From the NCBI GenBank assembly GCA_004335835.1, contig RWJK01001623.1, positions 125,144-189,143 of the forward strand: 64,000 bases of DNA. Direction: 5' to 3'. Below the pieces are notes generated by a model. That model saw only the letters and a program-made list of their open reading frames with translations, had not been told where the DNA came from and did no database searches. The translations under genes and the position numbers were made by a program. The number at the start of each line of letters is the position of its first letter. Positions within the stretch are counted from its first letter, which is position 1. This DNA comes from Scenedesmus sp. ARA3 (taxonomy: Eukaryota > Chlorophyta > Chlorophyceae > Sphaeropleales > Scenedesmaceae). This document shows, one piece after another, positions 34,871-46,292 of the stretch.

Positions 34871-36410
34871 GTGGAAGGTGAGGGGATTGATGCGTCATCT
34901 GGCTTTGCATGCCGCATCGCCTGAAGCGCGCGACCAGCTGCACGCTGCAGGTGGATGTGTACAGATGCCGCAGCGGCCGTTGAAGGGTGTTAAACATGAG
35001 CATAGCCTGTGCTGCATAGGTTTGCCTTGCCTGCTACTTTGCGTCACGGCACAACATGGATGCGGCGTCTGCACTGCAGGCAGCGCTGCTCATGCTTGGG
35101 AGGCTGTACAGCAACCACGCACAGGAGCCTAGGGGCATCAACTGGCTAATCCTGCCTGCAGCCTCTCACAGCAGCGAAGCACTGCTCAATCAGCTGTGTA
35201 TAGCCAACCAAAACAGCTGTGTCTGTGTCCAGCCAGCCGGCCTCACCGCGCCTCCATGCCCTTGGCCCAGCGAGGGTCTGCAGTGCTTGGTGTGAAGCCC
35301 TGGTTCCACACCTCAAACAGCACCGCGTACTTCTTGATGTCTGCATCAGGCCAGTCCAGCTGCATCGCCTGGTTCACCTGCAGGCACGGCCAGGCGTGAC
35401 AGCAGGTGTGAGAGGGCGTGACAGCCATTCAACAAATGCAGCTGTGGTTGCAGTAGCATGGCGCTGGCTGCTGTGCAACTTCAACCAACAGCTTCAGGGA
35501 CAGCACTGGCCTGTGCAGATGTGGGCAGGTACGGCCAGCCCGTGCACTCCCCACACAGACAATGAGAAGCAGCTGCACCAACACCCGACAGGCATCTCTC
35601 AGGCCTGCAGCAAGCCCGTGCACAGTAGCCGCAGCTCTCCAAACTAAATGACAACAAAGCAACGCACCAGCACATCAAAAACCAGCGTGAGTGTCTCAGT
35701 GTAAGCAGGCACTTTTCCCTTGGCAGCCCACTCGCGCATGTAGCGCTGCACGCTGCCCTGGATTTTGGGCAGCATGCGCGCCATGCTGACATCGCGCAGC
35801 ATGGGCGAGAAGAGCTGCCGCAGGCGCTGGTGCTGCTCTGCGCTGCGAGTGTTGGCCATTGCCTCAGGGCCCAGCAGCTGGCCTGCACAGCGAGCGAGAA
35901 GTGAAGAGAAACAGCGTTGTTATTCTACCATGCTGCATGCAACAGTGATGATCAGCGCTGCTGCTGCTGCTGCTGCTGCTTCTGCTGCAAGCTTTCCTGC
36001 AGCAGGCCGTCTGGCCTCCCAATGGCTGACACTGCCAATGCACGCACCGCCAGCAGCAAAGCACCACACTTTGCGCAACACAACACACATGATGGTGGCA
36101 GCTTCCCTGCCTCGTGAAACACAAACAATCACACTTTAGTGCAGCTATGTCCTGCACCAATCTTGCACTCACCGATCGTGTCTGGCCAGCCTGTCACAGA
36201 GCCAATCTTCCACTCGTCCTTCATCCAGCTCTGCAGCGTGGCCGGGTCTGCCACAATCAACTGCTCAGGCCTGGCCGGCCCTGCAGGCTTCACCCACGCA
36301 AAACGATGACCATCAAGTGCATTAACTGCAAAGGTGGCGGGGCTGGTTGCCTGCAGGGCCAGCACCTCCCTTGGAAGGTCCCTGGCATCATGCACATCTG
36401 GCACACCCAT
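32961..36410 (-). CDS. Cytochrome P450 monooxygenase
   Basis: Six exons: 36410-36173, 35882-35668, 35377-35247, 34821-34608, 34252-34136, 33365-32961; all phases match and give 439 residues. P450s insert one oxygen atom from O2 using heme and a reductase partner. The I-helix oxygen-binding motif is AGFETST (near residue 240), the K-helix ExxR is EALR (near 299), the PERF-like block is FNPDRWLDKR, and the heme-ligand loop is FGYGTHSCLG with the Cys near 381. The model is 40-60 residues short of usual P450s at the N-terminus, with no membrane anchor or Pro-rich hinge. An acceptor-like CAG just 5' of the chosen ATG suggests unseen upstream exons, and candidates near 36571-36616 do not match in phase. 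Family and substrate cannot be assigned. Confidence 0.85.
33460..33780 (-). repeat. Three copies of the 5' end of the P450 last exon
   Basis: The last exon starts MVANVPRVATKA (original about 33310-33370). Similar blocks (ANVPRIATKAT and similar, with the ATGGTGGCCAACGTGCC start) recur near 33466-33500, 33600-33645 and 33725-33775. Each has acceptor-like sequence, and the spacing is roughly 130-145 bp. Confidence 0.9.
33884..33965 (-). repeat. Copy of the 3' end of P450 exon 5
   Basis: The exon end LGAMTYTEAAISEALRLGQ (original 34131-34195) recurs here almost unchanged, including the K-helix ExxR codons, about 240 bp downstream in the same intron that holds the last-exon copies. Confidence 0.92.
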
Positions 36411-36419
36411 GTTGGTGCT

Positions 36420-38098
36420 GCGAGCAGCAGTAGCAGGTGTGTAGCACGGTCATGTCAACCGAGATGGGTGGGAGAAGTTAACTTGAAGAGGGAGGTGCGG
36501 TTGCTGGAGCAGCTGCAAGTAGGGCTGTTGTCATGCCGCAGGTCCTTGGTGACACAGCAGTGCTGCTTACGGTCAAGTGCACAAACAAACCGCTCAGCGG
36601 TGCCGCTGCGGTCCAACTGAAACACCACATGGCAAATTTGCGTTTAGTTCGCGCAGGCTATACTGTCGCACCTGACAGTGAGGCCCATGGTGGTTGAAAG
36701 GGTAGCTGGGAGTCCGACGGTGCGTATGGCACAGGTGGCAAGTCCGCTGTAGCGCAAAACAAGTGTTAGTAACATTATCACAGCGTTAGTGGATGGTGTA
36801 CACGTCTGAAGTCCCTGTTCGGATCACAGGCACGGCAGCACCAGTAGCACGGAGCTGGACAGACTGTGCAGTTGATCCGTGGTGAGCTTGCTCTATCAAC
36901 ATGTAGAAATGCACAATGGCATTGGTTCAAGTGCAGCACGGACCGTAGGGAGAGCTGCGAGCAGTGTGAGCCCAAAAGCTTCCTCCTGAACCTGGAAGGC
37001 AGGCCTGATATGCGTACGCCTACAGCGCAAGCGACTTCCAAAGAAAGTTGCGTAGTTCACGACAGAATAAACTGCAGCTGCTGCTGCAGGCTTTACGAAG
37101 GCACCCGCACAGATCTTGTCAGTGCCGAGTGACAGTGACCTTTTTAAGCCAGTGGTGTGAACTTGGCTGGGCCCAGCTCCGAGGACTAAGAAACAAAAGC
37201 GCAGGCAGAAGAAGGTGCACCTAGAACATCTGGATAAGCTAGCCAGCCACACAGGGTGCTCCAACTGCAGCACTGCTGCTGTTGTGCAGTGACACTGCTG
37301 ATCATGTTGCTACTGGTGAGTTAACATCTGCTAATTGCATTGGTGGTCATACAGCAAACATCAAAAACGGTGATGTGAAGATTGCCTTTAAACGCTGCAT
37401 GTGGTGGTACTTCGGGAAGGGTCATGTTGCACAGGGTGCTGTTCCAAATTCACACCAGTGCTGCTATCACCGGATACGTTGACTTGACGTGATGCTGTCA
37501 GAACACACAGCGCTGTTGGAAACCATCATTGTGCCAGACTGCGTCAGATTCACTCATCTCTCAAACGCTGCGACTCTTGCCATGATACATAGACCCTGGT
37601 TCCTTGCTGGTATGCCATGTCAGACACATGCCAGTTACACGACATTCAGTCCGTGCTGAATTAAACAACCCAACTGTATCGCACGGCTGCGTATTGCACC
37701 ACATGGTATGTGCACATACAAAGAGAACACATGACGATCGCTGCAAAGCCCCAGCTGGCAGTGCACGGAACACAACAGGCTCCGGTTGGGCCTGGACACA
37801 AGCCTGACTTACAGCAGCATGACTTGACATGCATACAAGGCAATGCTTAATTGCCAAGCATTAGACATGTGCAGCTGCAACAGCCTGAAGTGTGCGGCAC
37901 ATCAGCGGCTGGTTGATGAGTGCAACCCTTTGCAGGACTCTGCCTGCACATGCCGCCAACAGCATGTGCACACATCCCACAATATAACTGAGTATTGACA
38001 ACCTTGTATATACACCAGGCCTGAGCGGCGCATACACAAAATATCTGAAAACCAGCCATGACACACAGAAAGCAGTGCGCTGGCGTAAATGTGTTTGT

Positions 38099-38100
<2 letters not shown>
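36420..38100. other. Intergenic region upstream of the P450 gene
   Basis: No gene recognised. Missing 5' exons of the P450 may lie at the left end. The rest shows only short overlapping open frames with no recognisable product. Confidence 0.35.
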
Positions 38101-38103
<3 letters not shown>

Positions 38104-38163
<60 letters not shown>

Positions 38164-38213
38164 NNNNNNNNNNNNNNNNNNNNNNNNNNNNNNNNNNNNN
38201 NNNNNNNNNNNNN

Positions 38214-38273
<60 letters not shown>
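38104..38273. repeat. (CA)n dinucleotide tract interrupted by an assembly gap
   Basis: About 60 bp of pure CA on each side of a run of 50 N (38164-38213). The round number suggests a placeholder gap, so the true repeat length is unknown. Open frames of alternating His-Thr or Cys-Val across it are artefacts. Confidence 0.97.
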
Positions 38274-38274
<1 letters not shown>

Positions 38275-39318
38275 CAGTGTGCCGGCACAACAGGTGTTTG
38301 TGAGCAACTTGTCAGGCTGCCAAAGCATCCTCCTGCTTGTGAACAACCCTTGTCTTGATATATGAGTGTAACAAAGTCACACAACTCCACCCAGTTCCTG
38401 GTACCAAGTTGTTATAACATTCGCGGTCACTCCTCACTGTTGGGGCCCAGCCACATCTAGTACATGCGCTCAACACACATGTCATGCGAGTTGTGCGGCA
38501 CTGCACACAGAGTGGATGCCGCCTATGAAAGTAGCGGCTCCAGCTAGTTACGCATGTCTGCTGCAATGAGCCGCAGGTGGCGCGACCTGCCGGCAGGTTG
38601 GCACAGGTGGTCCGCGTCCAGTCAAACTGTCGCCAACACCCAACTACATGTACTGCATCCAACAGCTGCTTTGCTTTCAGCAGCACCAATGCACTTGCCG
38701 AGCATCCCCCTGCTATGCTTTGAAATCACATCGTCAACAATTGTTCATCTCACACCACAATCACTGCCGCCACGCCTCCAAGTCGCAAGGCGCAGGCAAA
38801 ACACATGTTTGTCGACCTGAAGGGGCACCCCATCCTTCAAGACTTGACCTCAAGCACCTTTGCAGCGCAAGCAGCCGCCTCTGCCCACCCGCCAACTCGG
38901 TAACTATGCTGTGGGCTTAGTGCCATGTTAGTACTGTCTGTTAATACACCTGAGGTAATCAGCAACTGCTGGATTGACCGGATGCCTGTGAAGGCGCGCC
39001 TGTGCACTCCACTCTGAGGCAGCAGCAGCAGCAGCGTGTCCACTGGCGGGCTTGGCAGCAGCTTGTGCAGCAGCTCAGCAGACGGTGACAGGTGCCAGGC
39101 CCATGCGCTGCATGATGCGCTGCTTCCTGCAGGGGCACGCAGCAAGTGACGGGGGACAGCCAGGACACAAGGTGTCAGCAGTGAGCAGTGTGCAGCAGGC
39201 CACATGTATGAGTTGCACTCTGAGCAATGGCAAGCTGCATGCACCGCTGTTCAAGCCTGATCCCCCAGCAAGCGCAGCAGCCACTACCCTGCACATCCAC
39301 AAAACAATCACGCCTGCA

Positions 39319-41900
39319 TTACTTTATGTCATTATATCTTGCGCACCTTGACAGCTTCCCGCTCGTGTCCTGGCTTGACAGCAGCGGCGCGTCTTCAGCA
39401 CTCATGCCCACATCAGCAGCAGTCATGGTGTCGTCCTCGTCATCACCTGCAGCCGAGTCCTGCGGCTGCTGCTGCAGCGCCTCTGCAGCCTTGCGCTTGG
39501 CGCTTGCAGCCCTGCTGCCGCTGCCAGCAGCCTTAGCCGACTTGCCTGCTGCTGCTGCTGCCTTGCTGCTGCCAGCTGCAGCAGCGCCCTTCTTGCCGCC
39601 CCTGCTGCCGCGCTTGTTCACCCGGCCAGAGTCCTTCGCCTGCTTGCTGCTGTCTGCATCCACATCCGCTGCGCCCTCCTGCTCATGCTCGTGGTGGTGC
39701 TTGTGGCCGCAGCAGTCTGCCTCCTCATCTGCTGCCTGCTGCTGCTCGCAGCCGCCGCCTGTCTGCTCGCTGGCATCGCTGGCGTCCTGCTTGAGCCAGC
39801 TGCCCCAGCGGTGCTGCACCTTGCGCGCAGCGATCTCCTCTGCGTCTTCGCCTGCAGGCAGTGACAGGGCAGTGAAAAGGCGGCAGCCACAGGTCAGGGC
39901 ATGCGTTTCGCTGCAGGGGTGTTGTGGTGCCACACGCAGGGGTGTTGTGGTGCGCCCACCCGTGGCCAGGTGCACCAGGTAGCTGTGTCACCTCATCCTG
40001 GACACAACCTCTACAACAACAACCCTGTTTGCAACCACACCTTCTCTATCAAATTATCCATCCACGCCGCCCACCTGTGACCAGGTGCACCAGGTAGTCG
40101 TGCACGTTGCTGAAGCCCGCATCACGCGCCAGCTTCACCACCTGGTGCGTGGGGTCCAGCCCAGCCTGCAGCGGCAGCAGCAGGGCAGCAGCAGCAGCAG
40201 GGCAGCAACAGGCAACACGGTAAGCATGCGGCCAAAGTCTGCAGGAAGTTGCATGGTGGCAACATGACGCAGCAGCAGAGGTACTCCTGCTGTGATGCCA
40301 GCCGCCTGCAGCCATTGTGCAGTGCAGCTGCGTTGTGTGCAAGCATCAGGTGTCAGCAGCGCTCACCCGCTTGCGGCAGGGCCCGCAGTTGCAGCATGTC
40401 ACGCAGCCCGGGCCGCAGGAGCCGCGGCAGGCGGGGCACCACCAGCCGCCGCTGGCGTCAGCCGCCTCAAAGTCCTCCCCGTGGCGGTTGCGCAGGCACT
40501 TGGCGCTGCAGTCGTAGGGCAACAGCAGGGGCGGCAGCCATACACAGCACTGGTTGTGAGCAGCAGGTGTCGCAGCACATGGTCTGGGTAGATAGGACAT
40601 GTGGCAGTGCAGACAGACCTGGCACCTGCTGAAGAGTGCCAGAAGCAAGCTGCGCAGTGTTGCTGCTGCTAGCGCATAGGCTGCGCCATGCGTTGCATAT
40701 GCTTACAGGTTGTTTCAGGCAGGGTGCTGCGGGCTGCTGCCTTGCTGTGCCTGCTCACCAGAATGACAGCGGCATGCGCTTGCCGTTGCCGCAGGCAGCG
40801 TTGGTGCAGGTCACGTGGTCCTCCAGCGTCTTCTGGCGGCACCTGCAGCAGCAGCAGCAGGCGCCAGGCAGGATGGCACAGCAGGCAGCAGGGTGTCATT
40901 CTGGCAGCTGTTGTGACAGGCGAAGGGCACTGGCCGCAAAATCATGCCGCAGTGATTGAGAGGTGACCACTGTATTGGAAGGCAGCAGCAGGGACAAGGT
41001 AGTATGCACAAGCAGCTGGCACGCTAACATTGCTGACGCAATCACCCTAAAATTGCTGGCAAAGCTACCAGCGCCGCGGGCTCAGATCAGGCTGCTGCTG
41101 GTTTGATCTGCTGTATCAGCATGACTCACCAGTGGCACGTCACGCCGTGCTTGGAATCGTACACCTTGCCGCCCTGCAAGCATCAACACAGCAGCATGCT
41201 TTAGGATCATGTTGCACCATGCCTGCTGGCTTGCCAACCCCAAACCACTGCATTTGCAACAGTGCCACATCTGCTGCAGTTGTGTATGGGGGCAGGGTGT
41301 GCAGCCTGCTGCGTTGTTGCCCTGCACGTGCTGCTAGCTCACCTGGATGCGCACGCCCTTGCCAGAGTCGACAGGGCCGCGGCCCTTGCCTCCCTTGCCT
41401 GATGTGCTGCGCTTTGACTCCATCTCTGCCCTCAGCTTCTCTGCTGTCTCAGCATCCAGGGACACAGCCTGCAGCAAGGAACTGCGCGTTAGCTTGGCCC
41501 AGATCGCATGCCGAAGCTATGCTTATTGTCGAAAGCGTGTTAACCCACCTTGATGCGCTCAGTGTAGTCCACGGGCGCCCTTGCTTGGCCCACTGGTCGG
41601 TCCATCTCGCAGTAAGACACCTCCTTGCGCGGTCGCTCGCTGCGCCTGCTAGCCTCCTGCGGCTCGGCTGACTTCTCCTTCTTCTTGCGCTGCTTTTGGG
41701 CTGGCTTGCTGGACGCCAGCTCCGCTGCTGCCTCCTCAAGGCCCAGCTCCTGCACATAGCCGTTTGGCATTTGTCGGCCTGCTCCCGCCAGCACGCTATG
41801 CAGTGCCGCTAGAAGTGATGCTATCAATTACCTGCATCTTTAGCTTGTTGGCTTTGACACGCGCCTCTCGCTCCAGCTCAAACTGGCTGCGTTCTGCCAT
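39319..41900 (-). CDS. CDCA7-type zinc-finger protein (zf-4CXXC_R1 domain)
   Basis: Eight exons: 41900-41832, 41749-41549, 41468-41343, 41173-41130, 40842-40759, 40505-40367, 40165-40075, 39851-39319; 428 residues, phases consistent. CDCA7-like proteins use a cysteine-rich domain to bind DNA and recruit the HELLS/DDM1 remodeller for DNA methylation maintenance. The domain is complete: TCHWCRQKTLEDHVTCTNAAC, SFCAKCLRNRHGEDF, WWCPACRGSCGPGCVTCCNCGPCRK and the following helix HQVVKLARDAGFSNVHDYLVH. The N-terminal part is charged (KMQELGLEEAAAEL, KKKEKSAEPQEASRRSERPRK). The last exon is a Lys/Ala/Gly-rich, acidic-basic disordered tail. The start MAERSQFELEREARVKANK is the only sensible ATG. The end of exon 7 (YLVHLVTG) is copied in intron 7 near 39951-39990. 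Confidence 0.9.
39951..39990 (-). repeat. Copy of the 3' end of CDCA7-like exon 7
   Basis: The donor-proximal sequence coding YLVHLVTG (original 40070-40105) recurs here with the GTGGGCG donor changed to GTGGGCG-like sequence, about 120 bp downstream. Confidence 0.8.
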
Positions 41901-42460
41901 CTTGCTGCGTGTGTCTGATCTGCCAGTCAATGAGATAAAGCAGCTACACACAGTGCCATTAACAACGGGATGGAGTGATGGCACGTTTGACGGACGCGCT
42001 ATGATGAATTTGCGCCTAGTGTTACTCGGCACTTTCGAACCTCCCGCCTGCTCAACCTCGCGCCTGTTGACCGCTTGCGTTTGAAATAGACAATGTGGAT
42101 GCATTGCAGCTTAAGAGATCTTCCACGAAGTTCGAATCTTGCGTCATTCGACAGCACAGCGGCGCCCCTGGCATGCAACCTGCCCATGCCCCAGATGCTT
42201 ACACGTCAAGCCAAGGTAACGACTGTGGTAGCGACAGAGAGCCATTCCATCACTTCATAGATCTCCTCCGCCGTCGCGACCAGGCATGCTGTGCCGTGCG
42301 TAGGCATGAAGCGTGCAAGGATACTGCCACAGTGCCAGTGCTGGAGCCGCTGCAGCAGTGCGGCACTGCGGCAACATGCAACGACTTGCAGCCAGAGGAC
42401 TGCCCAAACACAGCGTGATTGAATCACCATTCTGCTGGATGCCAAGCAGCTGCTGCCAGA

Positions 42461-42552
42461 TCACAGCTTCCTCAGGCACATCACCAGGCGGAACGCATCC
42501 TCATGGTTGAGTGACACGTTCAGGTCCAGGTCACCATACACACCCACCACCT

Positions 42553-42590
<38 letters not shown>

Positions 42591-44171
42591 TGCAGCAGCA
42601 GATGCAGATGCAGGTAACTGACATGAAGCCAGCAATGCAGCCAGGCGTTTGCCCCGCAAAGCAAGCAGCCAGCATGCATGCGGCCGTCCCCTAGCACTGT
42701 CGTATCTGACATCACAAGCATTCTAGTAGCACACACTGGCGCCTGACATTCAATGAATGCAAGGCGCATCCTTTGCCGTTTTCTTGACAGCGCCTGGCAT
42801 CACACCAACCATGCACGGCTGCAGATACCAGCCGCAGCTGCATGCTTTGCTTGAAGGTGCGCAGCCTTGCATTCACTGCACAGATCATTCTTTTGCGTGC
42901 CGCACCTCCATGCCTGTCAGCGTGGCCAGCAGGTCAATCTCCTGCATCGTGAACTGGCGGTATGCCACCACCTCCTCCAGCAGGCACTCGTCCATGTTGC
43001 CGTCCTTCATGGTGTGGATGCTCACCGTGCGCTCCAGCACCTGCGGCAGCAATGGCAGCGCACGTTGTCAACGCTGCGTGCTCAAAAGGATGACCTGCAA
43101 TACCTGCTGCTGGGTTGCTTGGGCTTCACATGGGCTGCTTTGCTTGCGCTGCTCCACTCAGCTGCTTGTATATTTATCATGCCCGGTACGGCTGCACCAC
43201 TCAAGCCAGTGCTGCCAACCGGCCAGCATGCTCAAACGCCACCACTGCTGTCAGGCAAGCCTGCCCACACTGCTGCCTCAACTGGTTCTCTGGGTCAAGC
43301 TGGTCCATGTCTGTGCTGTTCTGCCACTGCAGCTGGCTCGAACATCACACAATACTTAGTGGCTGTCACCCACCTGGCTCTCCGGGTCGAACTGGTCCAC
43401 GTCTGTGCCCCACACCACCATCATCTTGCGCCCAGGCTTGTCCACCTCCCACATCTCAGCGCCAGTGTCCTGCAGCAGCAGCGAGCCGTCAAACAGGTCC
43501 CCTGCAGGAGTGCGGCAGCAGGCAGCAGCAGCCGGGCAGTAAGCCTCAAAGCAGCAAAGAAGGTGCACACATGGGTGTAAGCTGTGGACGACCGCAGTTC
43601 AATAGATGCAGCTAGGAAGCATGCCTCGCTGTGTTGGACAGTACTGCACGCGCACAGCATCCTGGCATGACGAGTTCAAAACCTTTCCAGCAACAACAGC
43701 ATGCAGAAGCACACACTGTGGCTGGCCAACCATGGTTGCAGCGTCAGGACCCACCTGGGTGAGCCAGCTCCAGCACGAACAGGCCCCCTGGCCGCAGGTG
43801 CTGCGCCACGCGCTTGAAGCATGCCGCTGCCTGCTTGTTGTCCAGCATGTGCGACAGCGTGCCCAGCAGGCACACCACCATGTTAAAGCTGCCTGACATG
43901 CCCTGTTGAGCAGCAGCAGCAGCAGCAGCGATTGCTGTCAAGATTGATGATTCTGAACACTATTGACAATGTCATTACGGTTCCCCTGTCTGCAGAGAGA
44001 GCTCACAGCAAAGCAGGCGTGGCAGCTGCGGCCGCATGATCACAGCAGCTGTTTTGGCTTGTAACAGTACCATGAGTTGCTGCTGCCACCAGCTGACTGC
44101 TGAGTAACCCTTGCTGCTACAGCTTTGCAGCCGCTGAACAAGTGGGCGGCGAATGCTTGAAACAGGACCAC

Positions 44172-44208
<37 letters not shown>

Positions 44209-45117
44209 GCTGCGTCCATCGCCACAGTTGCTTGCCTGCACTTCAAAGTCCGACATGTCGCCGTGCATGGCAGTCACTTCCACACCAGCAGCCGCTGCCT
44301 TGTCACGTGCATACGCCAGCATGGCCTCGTTTGCATCCAGCGCCCACACTTTTGCCTTGCGCTTGGCTAGCTGCACTGCATGGTTGGCCGGCCCACACCT
44401 GCATTCACATGCCCCAGCGCAGCACGCCGCCAAAGGACACGTTGGCAACAGAGCAACACACACACACATACTGCAAGTGGACACTTGTCACATGATTCCA
44501 AATTGTTATCTGCAGTACATTGCCATCAAACTTGCCACGTGCAGCTGAACTGCAGCCAACTGCGCGACCAGGTGGCTGCGGTCTCACCTGGGACCCTGGC
44601 ACTGCGAGGTTCATGCACTACCCAGACATTTCATTATAGCCCACACTCACGCAGTGTGCACAGCCGCTATCAGTGCCAGGCAGGGAAACAGGGCAACACA
44701 TGCGTCGCGCGTAAAAAAACTAAGCATGGCCACGCATTCAGCGCACCCCAGCTCCAGCACTGTGTTGAGCTTGCCGGCATCCGCAGCGTGCTGCTGGTAG
44801 GCGCCCAGCAGGAACTTGGCCTGCAGCAGCAGCACAGCACGCAGCATACTTCAACCAGCCAGATGTTGGCTCAAAGCCTGCCAGTGGTTGGCACGAAAAA
44901 GCAGCTTGCAAACAACCATGCAAATTATATATTAATATATTCAGCACGATAGTCCTAATTACACATCAGCCCCAACTACTTACAAAGCACAGACCCACGC
45001 AAGTGCTGCCACTGCATGCAGGCTGCAGGCGCAGCGGCGGGCCACCACTGCACCCACCTCTGCTGTGAAGTCCCTGTAGCTGAACGCATCGTCATACAGC
45101 TGCGGCCGGTCGTACAT
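42461..45117 (-). CDS. Class I SAM-dependent methyltransferase
   Basis: Seven exons: 45117-45058, 44820-44747, 44398-44236, 43902-43755, 43501-43374, 43040-42906, 42550-42461; 265 residues. It has the Rossmann-type methyltransferase core. Motif I is TVLELGCGPANHA, followed by KVWALDANEAMLAYA (acidic residue binding the ribose), VTAMHGDMSDFE (motif II region), FNMVVCLLGTLSHM and HLRPGGLFVLELAHP (post-motif loop). The C-terminal half (GAEMWEVDKPGRKMMVVWGTD, then VAYRQFTMQEIDLLATLTGME) resembles Methyltransf_25/11 proteins acting on small molecules; the substrate is unknown. The exon 3 donor is either a GC-type CAG|GCAAG at 44236, as modelled, or a GT six bases earlier. The start MYDRPQLYDDAFSYRDF matches the family N-terminus, though an upstream transit-peptide exon is possible. 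Part of exon 5's end is copied at 43279-43312. Confidence 0.85.
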
Positions 45118-46292
45118 GCTGGATGGCTGTGCCTCAGCTGTGGCAGTGCATGATGGTGGCCGCAGAGATGCTTGGCAGGACCCTGCACAAGCAACCGGCC
45201 AGTGGCGGGGAGCCTGTGGCCTGGTGATATTCACACAGGGACCATGGCAGCAGCATGCTGGCTACCCGCAGCTGAACAGGGTACGTGATCACGCCATTGA
45301 TGTGTGCAGCAATGTGACACGTGGTTTCACTCACTTGTGGCCACTAGTGTATGGCTGCTTTTCTGCAGCTGCGCTGGCCATGGCTTGGCTGCTGCGCATG
45401 TCATGAGCTGTTGCTGAGTCCTGAGGACAGCCTGCACGCTCATTTTGAGCCTGGTCGTGCTTTTTGCAAGCATTATCTTGTCAAGCACACGTCAGGCCCC
45501 AAGCAAACCGTGGATCCTGGGTGGCACCCACACCAGGCCTGGCAACAAGCACTGGCACGAGTTGACAACAGCGGCAGCAGTGCGAGTGACAGCAAGTTGC
45601 TGAACGGTGTCGAAAGGTTGCATTAAAAGCAAATGATGAATTGACACTGAGCAACCGTGTCCTTGCATGTCTTGAGCGCTGGTGCAGGTCTTTGACAGTG
45701 ACAGCAGCTCAAGCTCGAAAGGCCCACAGTTCCGGAGTAGACATGCTTTGCTCGCTTCTTTGGCTTTGACATCAGCAGCTCACCTATGCACGCGCTGATC
45801 ACGATTCAAACTTTCTTCGAAGAAGAACAGCGTCTTGCGTCCGACATCCATTCTTGTTCATACCTTCGACGCTGGTTTTGATCGTTTGCATATGCGAGAG
45901 ACCCGTAGGCGCTTTGTTTGTGTTGACAGACCGAGAAGGTGGGCTGGCGCCCAACACGGGTGGCTGCAACCTTTAATATCATTAAAATCTATTGGAAAAA
46001 GCCTGCACATGGTTCTGGGGTTTGCAGCTGGCGGTTGGACACAGGGCTGCTTTGCTCATCGTGCTGCAACAGCCTGGGTCTTCAACGAAGTGTGCCTGAT
46101 ACAGCTGCCTTACTTCACCAGCGTCATGTTTTGTGATCTTTGCTGTGGTTGTGCTGCACATGCCATGCAGGTGGTTACCTGCACGCACAGCCTGGTGTGT
46201 GACCTGCAACAGCTGCTCTTGACCGGCAGCAGCAGCTGCAGCAGCTGCAGCGAGCAGCAGGAGCTCTTGGCCCTGCAACAGCACAGGCACAG
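45118..46292. other. Divergent intergenic region
   Basis: It separates the minus-strand methyltransferase start from the plus-strand ankyrin-RING start. Open frames here (for example 45835-46374) show no recognisable protein. The bases before 46293 end in a CAG, so an upstream non-coding exon of the ankyrin-RING gene is possible. Confidence 0.4.

Noticed and set aside
36571..36616. Possible extra P450 5' exon (LDRSGTAERFVCALD)
   Set aside because: It has a good acceptor and donor but cannot join the next exon in the right phase.
38058..38390. Open frames of alternating His-Thr or Cys-Val across the N gap
   Set aside because: They come from the CA dinucleotide repeat and undefined bases.
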